In this document: piece by piece, positions 49,131-58,960 of the stretch
Layout of the letters: every line of letters starts with the position of its first letter
How positions within the stretch are numbered: position 1 is the first letter of the stretch
DNA from: Polynucleobacter sp. AP-Reno-20A-A9
GTDB lineage: Bacteria; Pseudomonadota; Gammaproteobacteria; Burkholderiales; Burkholderiaceae
Direction of reading: 5' to 3'
Length of the DNA stretch: 64,000 bases
Assembly (NCBI RefSeq): GCF_018882085.1
Contig: NZ_JACVPB010000004.1
Location: forward strand, 124,001 to 188,000
Made by a program: the position numbers and the translations under genes
The notes under the pieces: generated by a model
The model's input: the letters and a program-made list of their open reading frames with translations, nothing else
Database searches by the model: none
What the model was told of the DNA's origin: nothing

Positions 49131-49994
49131 TTAGCTAAAACGCTTGCCGCTCAGTCTTTCCCAAGCCCAGATTACATAGCCAGAGATGGAGTACACCACG
49201 AATAAACCAAATAGGGTTAAGGGCGGGTTAGAGGAGATTAAGACAAAGGTCAAGATCATTAAAACCATCACGCCAAACGGCACTCGATAACGGACATCCA
49301 AAGCCTTCCCACTGTAAAAGCGGGCATTTGAGACCATGGTGAGTCCAGCATAGACGGCAATAAAGAAGGTGACCCAAGGGATAGCTGTATCGCGAACCGG
49401 AATCTTATTGTCATCTGCCAACCAAATAAAGCCAGCCATTAAAGCACCTGCAGCAGGACTCGGAAGGCCTTGAAAAAACTTCTTGTCTACTATCCCAGTA
49501 TTTACGTTAAAGCGGGCCAAACGCAAGGCAGCACCAGCACAATAAGTAAAGGCTGCTAGCCAGCCCCACTTACCCAAATCTTTTAAAGCCCACTCATAAG
49601 CTACCAATGCAGGCGCAACCCCAAATGAGACCATATCAGCAAGAGAATCGTATTGCTCGCCAAACGCGCTCTGAGTATTGGTCATACGCGCCACACGGCC
49701 GTCCATACCGTCAAGAACCATTGAGGCAAAAATCGCAATTGCTGCAATCTCGAACTGATGGTTCATTGCGTTAACAATGGCATAGAAGCCGCAAAATAAA
49801 GCGGCTGTTGTAAAAGCGTTTGGAAGAAGGTAAATACCCTTGCTACGCAAGCGGGGCTTTTCTGGATGCAGCTCTTCTACTTCGTAATCAATACCATCAC
49901 CCAAGTCTTCAGCCCACTGATTTTCTGAAGAGATTGTCCGTCTGCTCGAGAGACGGCTTCGGTCGATACGACCGCGACGGCGAAATGTAGTCAA
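49131..49994 (-). CDS. pssA: CDP-diacylglycerol--serine O-phosphatidyltransferase
   Basis: Makes phosphatidylserine from CDP-diacylglycerol and serine in the membrane. The CDP-alcohol phosphotransferase motif DG-x2-AR-x8-G-x3-D-x3-D reads as DGMDGRVAR...GEQYDSLAD at about residues 95-120, and about six to eight hydrophobic helices follow. I choose the TTG at 49994 (AGGA 6 bases upstream), giving 287 residues and placing the gene 28 bases after psd; the longer frame overlapping psd by 59 bases is unlikely. The first 40 residues are Arg-rich. Confidence 0.92.
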   Translation of the reverse strand: MTTFRRRGRIDRSRLSSRRTISSENQWAEDLGDGIDYEVEELHPEKPRLRSKGIYLLPNAFTTAALFCGFYAIVNAMNHQFEIAAIAIFASMVLDGMDGRVARMTNTQSAFGEQYDSLADMVSFGVAPALVAYEWALKDLGKWGWLAAFTYCAGAALRLARFNVNTGIVDKKFFQGLPSPAAGALMAGFIWLADDNKIPVRDTAIPWVTFFIAVYAGLTMVSNARFYSGKALDVRYRVPFGVMVLMILTFVLISSNPPLTLFGLFVVYSISGYVIWAWERLSGKRFS

Positions 49995-50022
49995 AAAATA
50001 TCCTAGTGAATAAAATTTCGAA

Positions 50023-50670
50023 TCAATCCAAACCAGGCAAACGCGCCAAGGCTGTATTTGTTGCAAATACTTTATCGCCAACGCTCACCAGAGGTTCTGC
50101 GGTCAATGGTAAATAGACATCCACCCTCGAACCAAAACGAATAAATCCATAGCGCTCTCCCGCTTTAAGGCGATCACCAACATGGATGTAGCAAAGAATA
50201 CGGCGGGCAATTAAACCGGCGACCTGCACCAAAGTAACCACCTGACCATTCGCATCAATTACAACGGCATTACGCTCGTTCTCGGTAGATGCCTTATCTA
50301 AATCTGCATTCACAAACTTACCAGGGAAGTATTGAATCTCCTTCACCAAGCCATTTACAGCACTACGGTTAGAGTGCACATTAAATACATTCATGAATAC
50401 GCTGATTTTGAGTGCTTCACGACCAGCATACGGATCATTAGCTTTTTCTACAACAACGATGCGACCATCTGCCGGGGATAAAACCAAATCGCGCCCCATA
50501 GCAGGAATGCGCTGTGGGTCACGAAAGAACTGCAGAACAAAGAAAAAAATGATCCAAAGAGGCCATGACCAGGCTATGCCGCCTAGATAGTGAACCAGCA
50601 AAGTCACCGCCCCCACTAACGCTAAATACGGCCAACCTTCTTTCGCAATAATGGGGTGTGGATACATCAT
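50023..50670 (-). CDS. psd: Phosphatidylserine decarboxylase proenzyme
   Basis: A 215-residue short-type PSD that decarboxylates phosphatidylserine to phosphatidylethanolamine. The self-cleavage site generating the pyruvoyl cofactor is G180-S181 in [11 protein letters not shown]. Two hydrophobic segments near residues 16-48 anchor it in the membrane. HSNRSAVNG, with its His, and the SPADGRIVV segment are conserved. It directly precedes pssA, placing consecutive steps of PE synthesis together, and follows ilvC by 53 bases. Confidence 0.95.
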   Translation of the reverse strand: MMYPHPIIAKEGWPYLALVGAVTLLVHYLGGIAWSWPLWIIFFFVLQFFRDPQRIPAMGRDLVLSPADGRIVVVEKANDPYAGREALKISVFMNVFNVHSNRSAVNGLVKEIQYFPGKFVNADLDKASTENERNAVVIDANGQVVTLVQVAGLIARRILCYIHVGDRLKAGERYGFIRFGSRVDVYLPLTAEPLVSVGDKVFATNTALARLPGLD

Positions 50671-50723
50671 CTTTGTTCTGAGCCTTTTAATGAACTGCTA
50701 TTGGTAAATGCTTAGCTTTTAGC

Positions 50724-51782
<1,059 letters not shown>

Positions 51783-51792
51783 TTAAAAAAAA

Positions 51793-52284
51793 TTAAACCT
51801 TGAGGATGCGTTCACCGCGACCAATTCCAGAGCCACCCGAACGGACGGTTTCCAAAATCGATGCACGATCGATCGAATCAATAAAGGCATCCAACTTGGC
51901 ACCATCGCCTGTTAACTCGATGGTGTAACTCTTGTCAGTCACATCAATAATGCGACCACGGAAGATATCGGTAGTACGTTTGAGTTCTTCACGTTCTTTG
52001 CCTACCGCACGCACCTTAATCATCATGAGCTCGCGCTCAATATGCGGACCTTCACTTAAATCAAATACCTTAACCACCTCAACCAAACGGTTTAAGTGCT
52101 TGGTAATTTGCTCAATGACATCATCAGAACCAAAAGTGACGATCGTCATGCGAGATAAAGAGGGGTCTTCAGTAGGCGCAACACTCAAAGTATCAATGTT
52201 GTAACCACGCGCAGAAAATAAACCCACTACACGCGATAAGGCGCCCGGCTCGTTCTCAATAAGTACAGAAATAATGTGTCGCAT
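51793..52284 (-). CDS. ilvH: Acetolactate synthase small (regulatory) subunit
   Basis: A 163-residue regulatory subunit with an N-terminal ACT domain (HIISVLIENEPGALSRVVGLF and onward) that mediates valine feedback inhibition, plus the C-terminal ALS_ss_C domain. Length is that of IlvH/IlvN type III subunits. Its start overlaps the ilvB stop by one base, implying coupled synthesis. Confidence 0.97.
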   Translation of the reverse strand: MRHIISVLIENEPGALSRVVGLFSARGYNIDTLSVAPTEDPSLSRMTIVTFGSDDVIEQITKHLNRLVEVVKVFDLSEGPHIERELMMIKVRAVGKEREELKRTTDIFRGRIIDVTDKSYTIELTGDGAKLDAFIDSIDRASILETVRSGGSGIGRGERILKV

Positions 52285-54071
52285 TAGAGATCCTCGCTAC
52301 CCAAAAGCATTTCAGTAATACCCTTGCCTGCTTGGACCATAGGCCAAACGTTTTCCTCTGGGTCAGTCTGGAAATCCATAAACACCGTACGATCTTTTAA
52401 GCGAATTGCTTCTTTTAGCGCGCCCTCAACATCGGATTTTTTCTCAATACGCATACCAACGTGACCGTATGCCTCTGCTAACTTCACAAAGTCAGGCAAA
52501 GAATCCATGTATGAGCTGGAATAACGTTTGTTATAGGTAAGCTCTTGCCACTGGCGAACCATACCTAGATAACGGTTATTCAAAGACACAATCTTCACAG
52601 GAGTGTTGTATTGCTTACAGGTAGAAAGCTCCTGAATACACATCTGAATTGAGCCTTCGCCAGTAATAGCAAATACATCCTTCTCAGGAAACGCTTTCTT
52701 GATACCCATGGCATAAGGTAAACCTACGCCCATAGTACCCAGGCCACCTGAGTTAATCCAACGACGTGGCTGATCAAACTTGTAGAACTGAGCAGCCCAC
52801 ATTTGATGCTGACCAACGTCAGATGTGATGAATGCATCACCACCAGTGAGCTCCCACAACTTTTGAACCACGTACTGTGGCTTCACAATTTGAGAGGCTT
52901 CGTCGTATTTCAAGCAATCTTTTTTGCGCCACTCATTAATCTGATCCCACCAAGCAGCAACTTTGTCGCCATTCTTACGTGGACCAGCGGCTTTCAATTG
53001 CGCAGTCATCTCTACCAATACTTCTTTGAGATTGCCAACAATCGGAACATCCACCTTCACACGCTTAGAGATAACTGAAGGATCGATATCAATATGGATG
53101 ATCTTGCGTGGGTGACTTGCAAAGTGTTGCGTGTTGCCAATGACGCGGTCATCAAAACGCGCACCAATAGCAATCAACACGTCACTGTGCTGCATTGCCA
53201 TATTGGCTTCGTAGGTTCCGTGCATACCAAGCATGCCCAAGAACTGAGGACTTGTTCCGGGGAAACCGCCCAAGCCCATCAAGGTATTGGTAACGGGATA
53301 GCCCAGTAGGTCAGCAAACTCCTTAAGCTCAGGAGCGGCATCCGACAGAATCACGCCACCACCGGTATAGATGTATGGACGCTCTGCCTCTTGCAATAAC
53401 GCTACAGCTTTACGAATCTGACCGCTATGCCCCTTTACAACAGGGTTGTAAGAGCGCATTTCCAAAGTCTCTGGATAAACAAATGGCCCTTTAGCAGCAG
53501 ATACGTCTTTAGGAATATCAATCAACACAGGACCAGGACGTCCTGTCTGCGCAATATGGAAAGCCTTCTTCAATACCAACGGAAGATCTTTCACATCTTT
53601 TACTAAGAAGTTGTGCTTCACCACCGGACGCGTGATGCCAACGGTATCTGCCTCCTGGAAAGCATCTTCACCAATCGCGTAAGTTGGAACATTACCGCTG
53701 ATGATCACCAACGGGATGGAGTCGGTATAAGCAGTTGCGATACCGGTCACCGCATTGGTAACGCCAGGACCAGAGGTAACTAACGCAACACCAACCTTAC
53801 CGGTTGCGCGCGCGTAACCATCAGCAGCATGAACTGCTGCTTGCTCATGGCGAACCAGAATATGTTCAAACTTATCTTGTTTAAAAATTTCATCGTAGAT
53901 AAAGAGCACGGATCCGCCTGGGTAACCCCAGACAAATTCAACGCCCTCTTTGTGCAGTGCATGCACGAGCATTTCAGCACCAATCATTTCTGGAGGGGCT
54001 TCTACGAGATTTGTATTTGTTGAGTCTTTGTTAGCTTTAGTAGCTAAAAATTCGGCGCTGCTTGTATTCAT
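52284..54071 (-). CDS. ilvB: Acetolactate synthase large (catalytic) subunit, biosynthetic
   Basis: The 595-residue ThDP- and FAD-dependent enzyme makes acetolactate or acetohydroxybutyrate. The ThDP-activating glutamate is E76 in LVRHEQAAVHAADGYAR. The Mg/ThDP motif begins GEGSIQMCIQELSTC near residue 472 and ends in NN. A roughly 25-residue N-terminal extension precedes the domain. AGGA precedes the ATG at suitable spacing. First gene of the ilv-psd-pssA-leuA series, divergent from the sigma factor operon. Confidence 0.97.
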   Translation of the reverse strand: MNTSSAEFLATKANKDSTNTNLVEAPPEMIGAEMLVHALHKEGVEFVWGYPGGSVLFIYDEIFKQDKFEHILVRHEQAAVHAADGYARATGKVGVALVTSGPGVTNAVTGIATAYTDSIPLVIISGNVPTYAIGEDAFQEADTVGITRPVVKHNFLVKDVKDLPLVLKKAFHIAQTGRPGPVLIDIPKDVSAAKGPFVYPETLEMRSYNPVVKGHSGQIRKAVALLQEAERPYIYTGGGVILSDAAPELKEFADLLGYPVTNTLMGLGGFPGTSPQFLGMLGMHGTYEANMAMQHSDVLIAIGARFDDRVIGNTQHFASHPRKIIHIDIDPSVISKRVKVDVPIVGNLKEVLVEMTAQLKAAGPRKNGDKVAAWWDQINEWRKKDCLKYDEASQIVKPQYVVQKLWELTGGDAFITSDVGQHQMWAAQFYKFDQPRRWINSGGLGTMGVGLPYAMGIKKAFPEKDVFAITGEGSIQMCIQELSTCKQYNTPVKIVSLNNRYLGMVRQWQELTYNKRYSSSYMDSLPDFVKLAEAYGHVGMRIEKKSDVEGALKEAIRLKDRTVFMDFQTDPEENVWPMVQAGKGITEMLLGSEDL

Positions 54072-54207
54072 TTTCTTTCGTCCTTTGCAATTTTCGGCAA
54101 AAAATTGTTTGGTCTGTTCTATCCCTTGCTTTTGGCCTGAGTTCGAACGGCGCTGCTACCGGAAAAAACCACTTCTTGAATGAGATTCTAGGTAGTAAGC
54201 CCTACAT

Positions 54208-54235
54208 TCTATAACAATCCCCTAAAATGGCTGAA
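54208..54235 (-). promoter_or_regulatory. Candidate ilvB promoter
   Basis: On the minus strand TTCAGC (54235-54230) and TATAGA (54213-54208, extended as TATAGAAT) are 16 bases apart. This predicts a leader of about 130 bases before ilvB. No leucine/valine/isoleucine-rich leader ORF was found in that leader; only a weak CTACC/GGTAG pairing is visible. Confidence 0.4.
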
Positions 54236-54264
54236 TTCTTACAGATTCAGGTCTAATCCATTGC

Positions 54265-54834
54265 ATGGCATCAGCCCAAGAACTATCTGACTTTCTGAGT
54301 AGCGTCGAGCAGCGTGCTTTCAAGCAAGCGGTTTATGCCGTGCGTGATGACGATGCTGCGATGGATATTGTGCAAGATGCCATGATTAAATTAGCCGAAA
54401 AATATGGTGATAGGCCTGCCGGTGAACTACCCCTGGTATTCACCAGAATTCTGCAAAACCGCATTCATGATTGGTTTAGACGCCAAAAGGTCAGAAATAC
54501 CTGGGTCACCCTGTTTTCCAATATGGGCAAAAAGACCGATGAAGGCGATGATTTTGACCCTTTGGAGTCACTTTCAGCCCCCGATGACAGTGAAATTCAC
54601 CAGGATGGGGCTCAGAAGCTAGAAAAAAGTCAGCTTTTACAGGCTTTGGAGTCAGAAATATCTAAATTACCTGTACGTCAACGAGAAGCCTTCCTGATGC
54701 GTTATTGGGATGAGCTAAGCATTACCGAGACGGCCAAGGCTATGAGTTGTAGTGAAGGTAGCGTCAAAACCCACTGCTCTAGAGCCACCCAATCTTTAGC
54801 TAAAGCATTGAAATTAAAAGGAATTACGCTGTGA
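54265..54834 (+). CDS. RNA polymerase sigma factor, ECF (sigma-24) type
   Basis: A 189-residue sigma-70-family protein with region 2 (about 15-75, including DIVQDAMIKL and RILQNRIHDWFRRQ) and region 4 (about 125-182) with the helix-turn-helix LSITETAKAMSCSEGSVKTHCSRA. An acidic linker of about 45 residues separates them. It leads a four-gene plus-strand operon with DUF3619, DUF3106 and RDD proteins. Its promoter targets are unknown. No Shine-Dalgarno sequence precedes the ATG; TCTAAT lies 7 bases upstream. Confidence 0.9.
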   Translation: MASAQELSDFLSSVEQRAFKQAVYAVRDDDAAMDIVQDAMIKLAEKYGDRPAGELPLVFTRILQNRIHDWFRRQKVRNTWVTLFSNMGKKTDEGDDFDPLESLSAPDDSEIHQDGAQKLEKSQLLQALESEISKLPVRQREAFLMRYWDELSITETAKAMSCSEGSVKTHCSRATQSLAKALKLKGITL

Positions 54835-55289
54835 AACACTTTGATGACCAATTTACCCAGTCTCAAGTCGACCAATTTGGCCAGGCTAGCGCTGCCCTGC
54901 TCCGTCAAAGCACTCAAACCATTCCTCAAAATATTAAGGATCGGCTTTATGCAGCTCGTATGAAAGCCCTTTCTGTCAGAAAACCTGAAAAAGTACGTCT
55001 TCAGAAACATGTTTTGGCTGGCCCATCACGTAATTGGACCTCTGGATCCAATGGTCTCTGGGATACCATTGGTTGGATTGCACCCTTAGTGGTTCTCGTT
55101 TTTGGTCTCATAGGTATTGCTCAGTGGCAAGATGACTCTCGGATCAATGACATCGCCGAAGTGGATGCCGCCCTCTTGTCCGATGATGTACCTCCTGATG
55201 CATATGCAGATAGCGGATTCATGGCCTTCCTTAAAAATGGCCCTCTCTCCGAATCTGATAGCGCATCTGATTCTGTTCAAAGTAAATAA
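54831..55289 (+). CDS. DUF3619 membrane protein, possible anti-sigma partner
   Basis: A 152-residue protein with a hydrophilic N-terminal half (about 1-75), one membrane helix (about 79-100) and an acidic C-terminal part, matching the DUF3619 family. It starts with GTG overlapping the sigma factor stop codon (GTGA). A single-pass protein translationally coupled to an ECF sigma factor is the layout of many anti-sigma factors, but no ZAS motif is present, so that role is only inferred. Confidence 0.8.
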   Translation: MKHFDDQFTQSQVDQFGQASAALLRQSTQTIPQNIKDRLYAARMKALSVRKPEKVRLQKHVLAGPSRNWTSGSNGLWDTIGWIAPLVVLVFGLIGIAQWQDDSRINDIAEVDAALLSDDVPPDAYADSGFMAFLKNGPLSESDSASDSVQSK

Positions 55290-55303
55290 TCTCGACCCAC
55301 TTG

Positions 55304-55918
55304 ATGTCACTAACAACTAGATCGCAAAAAACTTGCAGCCTAGTGCTCGTGGCATTTTTCTGTGCGACTCAAGCCGGTACATCACTAGCGCAAGGTACGC
55401 CCAGCGCCCCCCATGGAAAAGCCGCTGCCATTCCTGAAAAAAAACCAGACGGCACTTGGGAAGGCTTAAAGCCAACACAACAAAAGATTCTCGCGCCGCT
55501 AGAAAGCGACTGGGATTACATGCTGCCTGATAGTCGCAAAAAATGGATTCAGGTTGCCAACATCTACCCCAAGATGAGCGCACAAGATCAAGAGCGCCTT
55601 CAGTCTCGCATGACAAGCTGGTCCAATCTTTCGCAAAAGGATCGTCGCATTGCTAGAGAAAATTACCTCACCAGCCTGAAATTCCCTGCTGAGAAAAAGG
55701 CAGAGGCATGGTATGCCTACCAAAAGCTGAGCGATGATCAAAAGAAGAAACTAGCTGAATCAGAGGCGAAGAAAAAACCTACTGCCGCTAATGCCCCAAC
55801 ACTTCAGCAGCACCCTATTTCACCTAAAGCCGCTCTCCCCGCCGCCATCATCGCTCCGAGCGCTCCTGCGCCAGCAGAGGGCGCTGGATCCAATGCGGAA
55901 GCAAGCTCCCCTTATTAA
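55304..55918 (+). CDS. DUF3106 secreted protein
   Basis: A protein of about 204 residues with a signal peptide (cleavage near SLAQG). A DUF3106 region rich in W, K and Q follows (PTQQKILAPLESDWDYMLPDSRKKWIQVA; repeated helical MSAQDQERLQSRMTSWSNLSQKDR units), ending in an Ala/Pro-rich tail. The heptad-like repeats recall periplasmic CpxP/RseP-sensing type proteins, though this is a loose resemblance. I use the ATG at 55304 over a TTG at 55301; neither has a clear ribosome binding site. Confidence 0.8.
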   Translation: MSLTTRSQKTCSLVLVAFFCATQAGTSLAQGTPSAPHGKAAAIPEKKPDGTWEGLKPTQQKILAPLESDWDYMLPDSRKKWIQVANIYPKMSAQDQERLQSRMTSWSNLSQKDRRIARENYLTSLKFPAEKKAEAWYAYQKLSDDQKKKLAESEAKKKPTAANAPTLQQHPISPKAALPAAIIAPSAPAPAEGAGSNAEASSPY

Positions 55919-55926
55919 GCGGTCTC

Positions 55927-56463
55927 ATGACACCTGCTGAATTAAACGCATTACCATCACCCCAATTTTGGCGCCGCGTCTCTTGCTGCCTCTATGAGCA
56001 ACTCGTATTACTTGGTGTCACCGCATTTACTTTTTTAGTTCCCAATCTTGGATTGGGAATACTATTTGGCATCTCATTACCTAGCTGGCTAACATTTTTA
56101 TATCTCTACGCTGTGCTGGGGATTTATTTTGTTTGGTACTGGACAAAAGCTGGTCAAACACTGGCTATGCAAACCTGGCGCGTCCGCATTATTGGAGGCG
56201 GCGGTTTCAATCTCACTAAACAACAGGCTTTTTGGCGCTATGTCTACGGCTCCCTCTGGCTGATTCCTTGCGTTATATTGCAGTGGGCTTTTCATTTGGA
56301 GAAATGGCAAATCATTGAAATGCTATTTACCGTAGCACTGCTCATTTGGCCACTGAGCATTTACGTTGATCGTAGAAATTTACACTATCGACAAAGTCTT
56401 CCAGACCGATTGGCTGGTACACGGTTGGTTGAGTTACCCAAAAACCTCATTACACTAACTTAA
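55927..56463 (+). CDS. RDD family membrane protein
   Basis: A 178-residue protein with three to four membrane helices. It shows the RDD-type elements: RR near the start of helix 1, KAGQTLAMQTWRVRI between helices, and the C-terminal PDRLAGTRLV. The usual Asp of helix 1 is replaced by Glu (LYEQLVL). Function is unknown; some members affect ion or compatible-solute transport. It is the last gene of the sigma factor operon and converges on the FtsX-like gene. Confidence 0.85.
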   Translation: MTPAELNALPSPQFWRRVSCCLYEQLVLLGVTAFTFLVPNLGLGILFGISLPSWLTFLYLYAVLGIYFVWYWTKAGQTLAMQTWRVRIIGGGGFNLTKQQAFWRYVYGSLWLIPCVILQWAFHLEKWQIIEMLFTVALLIWPLSIYVDRRNLHYRQSLPDRLAGTRLVELPKNLITLT

Positions 56464-56473
56464 GAACTGCGTC

Positions 56474-58960
56474 TTAAGCCTCTCGCAGGCATTCCACTGC
56501 AGTAGCCTTCTGAATTCTCCTCTGGAAGCGATATCCAGACGCAAGGCAAGCACTGACCCCAAATGCAATACCCATTAATAAGGCCTCTCCAAAGGCGTTA
56601 AATGGAATTTCCATCACGAAATAGCCCAAAGCCCAAGCTGCGGCACCAGAGGCTAGCCCCGCTAACAGCCCAGCCAACATGCCAACCATCACTAATTCAA
56701 TATTTGCAATATTGGCCAGGGTAGCTCGAGAGGCACCTAAGGCTTTTAATAAAGCTGCATTTTTATAGCGCTCATCTTGAGTAGCCGCTATTGCTGACAT
56801 TAAAACCAAGAACGCTGCAGCAATCGTAAATGCTAAGAGCAATCCCAATACGGAGGAAAGCTTATTCAATACCTCCTGAATTTGTTGCAGCGATGCTGAA
56901 ACATCCACAATAGTTAAATTCGGATAGGCTTGGCTCAACTCAAAATCCAAGGATTCTTGTTTGGGTGATTGGTAATAAGAAGTAATCCAGGATTGCGGTA
57001 ATGATTGCAACTGCGCAGGCGGCATGATGACAAAAAAGTTCACGCGCATCGAACCCCAGTCAAGCTTTCGCATGGAGGTAATTGGGGCAACAACTTTTTC
57101 TCCGGCAACTTCAAAGACTAACTGATCGCCCAATTTCAGCTTCAAGGTTTTAGCGATGCCAGTTTCCATGGAGATCTGGGGTGTATCGCCTTCAATCCAT
57201 TTGCCCGCAAGGATTTGATTGCCTGGTGGCAATTGATTGGCATAAGATAAATTGAACTCTCGATCAATTAAACGCTTAGCATTTTCTTCTGAGTAATCAT
57301 TGGGCGTAATGTCTCTGCCATTAATTTCAATCAAGCGACCACGCACCATTGGATAAAACTGCGGAGCTGAAACACCTGCATTTTCCAGTGACTGCGTAAG
57401 CCCCTGCTTTTGATCGGCTTGAACATTAATCATGAAGCGATTAGGTGCATCACTGGGTATATTGCCTTGCCAGGCGCTTAAAAAATCCGCCCGTAAGAGC
57501 AAAACCAATAACAGCGCCATCAAAGCAATACCTAGCGCTGTAATTTGCACCACCGCAAGACCAGTCCTCCGCCCCTGGGCAAGAATGACAAAGCCCAGTG
57601 CAAAGCGTTGAGTGCGCACCCTGGAAAGCAGTCGCAAAATACCCCAAGATACGGAGGCAAAAAGGAGGATGGCAACCCCGAAACTAAGGCTAGTCCATAA
57701 GGCTAGTTTCCAATCGCGTGCCGCAAGCATGATCAATATCACTGCTGCAGCTAATCCACATACGGCAGTCCAAATAGTCGAAATGCCAATACCTTCAAAT
57801 TCTTTTCTGATCAATCGAATAGGGGCAACCTTTACTAAGCTGAAGATTGCCGGACCTGCAAAACCAAACAACAAGAACCAAGCCACCAATACACTCCAGA
57901 GCACGGGCCAAAAAGAGACGGCTGGTAATTCAGTTAACACCAAATTTCCCAAGAGAACAGTTAATACATACTGTCCAAGGTATCCCAAAATGGAGCCCAT
58001 CAATGCAGCAATGAGTCCAAGCCCTAAAAGAGTCTGCCCTTGTCGCCTGAGAATCATGCTCGAACTCGCCCCAAGACACTTCAGGACGGCGCAGGCATCT
58101 GCCTGTTTGCGGGTATAGCGATGAGCTGATAAAGCAATAGCAACCGCAGCGACCATCGCTGTTAATAAAGCAATCAAGGAGAGAAAGCGATCTGCACGCT
58201 CCAGCGTTTTACGCATCAGAGGTTGGGCATTTTCGAGGGTTTCAATCCGAACGCCCTTGATACCTTCGGATTCAATATATCGACTTGCCCACTCCCCATA
58301 CGAATGGATTTGCTCATCAGAGCCCGCCAATAACAATCGATAAGTTACCCTGCTGCCAAGTCCGATGAGTCCAGTGTCACTGAGATCAGACATGGGCATC
58401 ATCACCCGGGGTGCAAAGTTCATGAACCCTGCGCCACGATCTAATTCTCGCTCCAGAACTCCCCCAATCACAAAGGCTTTTTGACCAAGCTGAATTGAAT
58501 CGCCTTCTTTCGCATGCAAACTCGCCAACATCGCAGGATCAACCCAAACAGATCCCTGGACAGGTCCAGCACTGAATGTCTTGTCTTGGGCAGTCGATTG
58601 AACACGCAAAGCACCCCGCAATGGATATTGAGGGCTTACAGCCTTAAGCGAGGCAAGCTTGCTGTGCGAACCCACGGTTGCCATGCTCGGAAATACAATT
58701 GTCTGAGCTAGCTGTAGCCTCCTACTCTTTGCCTCATCTAAAAATAGATTGGACAAAGGCTGGTCGGAGACGATCAGCAAGTCCGAGGCCAGAAGTTGGC
58801 GAGCATCGAATGCAAACGCTCTTTGCATTCGATCTGCCAAAAAACTAACGCTAGAGAGCGCTGTTACCGAAAGTGTTAACGCAACAAACAGCCAAGCTAA
58901 TTCAGTTGAGCGTAGATCGCGTCTCAAACCACCCAAGAAGTGAAAAAATGATTTAATCAA
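56474..58960 (-). CDS. ABC transporter permease, FtsX/MacB-like (YbbP type)
   Basis: An 828-residue permease with an N-terminal helix, a periplasmic domain, a central block of helices, a second periplasmic domain, and three C-terminal helices with the FtsX signature (about 700-815, LLKALGASRATLANIANIE). A duplicate copy ending KCLGASSSMILRRQGQTLL is in the middle. This layout matches YbbP, usually paired with the ATPase YbbA; no such ATPase is adjacent. It begins with TTG overlapping the SDR stop codon (TTGA), with AGG 6 bases upstream. Substrate unknown. Confidence 0.87.
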   Translation of the reverse strand: MIKSFFHFLGGLRRDLRSTELAWLFVALTLSVTALSSVSFLADRMQRAFAFDARQLLASDLLIVSDQPLSNLFLDEAKSRRLQLAQTIVFPSMATVGSHSKLASLKAVSPQYPLRGALRVQSTAQDKTFSAGPVQGSVWVDPAMLASLHAKEGDSIQLGQKAFVIGGVLERELDRGAGFMNFAPRVMMPMSDLSDTGLIGLGSRVTYRLLLAGSDEQIHSYGEWASRYIESEGIKGVRIETLENAQPLMRKTLERADRFLSLIALLTAMVAAVAIALSAHRYTRKQADACAVLKCLGASSSMILRRQGQTLLGLGLIAALMGSILGYLGQYVLTVLLGNLVLTELPAVSFWPVLWSVLVAWFLLFGFAGPAIFSLVKVAPIRLIRKEFEGIGISTIWTAVCGLAAAVILIMLAARDWKLALWTSLSFGVAILLFASVSWGILRLLSRVRTQRFALGFVILAQGRRTGLAVVQITALGIALMALLLVLLLRADFLSAWQGNIPSDAPNRFMINVQADQKQGLTQSLENAGVSAPQFYPMVRGRLIEINGRDITPNDYSEENAKRLIDREFNLSYANQLPPGNQILAGKWIEGDTPQISMETGIAKTLKLKLGDQLVFEVAGEKVVAPITSMRKLDWGSMRVNFFVIMPPAQLQSLPQSWITSYYQSPKQESLDFELSQAYPNLTIVDVSASLQQIQEVLNKLSSVLGLLLAFTIAAAFLVLMSAIAATQDERYKNAALLKALGASRATLANIANIELVMVGMLAGLLAGLASGAAAWALGYFVMEIPFNAFGEALLMGIAFGVSACLASGYRFQRRIQKATAVECLREA

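Noticed and set aside
50000-50081. pssA frame overlapping the end of psd
   Set aside because: The upstream ATG gives a 59-base overlap with psd, and the TTG at 49994 has a well-spaced AGGA.
54072-54207. Attenuator leader peptide upstream of ilvB
   Set aside because: Reading the minus strand in all frames shows no short ORF enriched in Ile, Val or Leu codons and no terminator hairpin with a T-run.
57612-58118. 168-codon plus-strand frame opposite the FtsX-like permease
   Set aside because: It is antisense to a well-supported membrane protein and has no domain signature.
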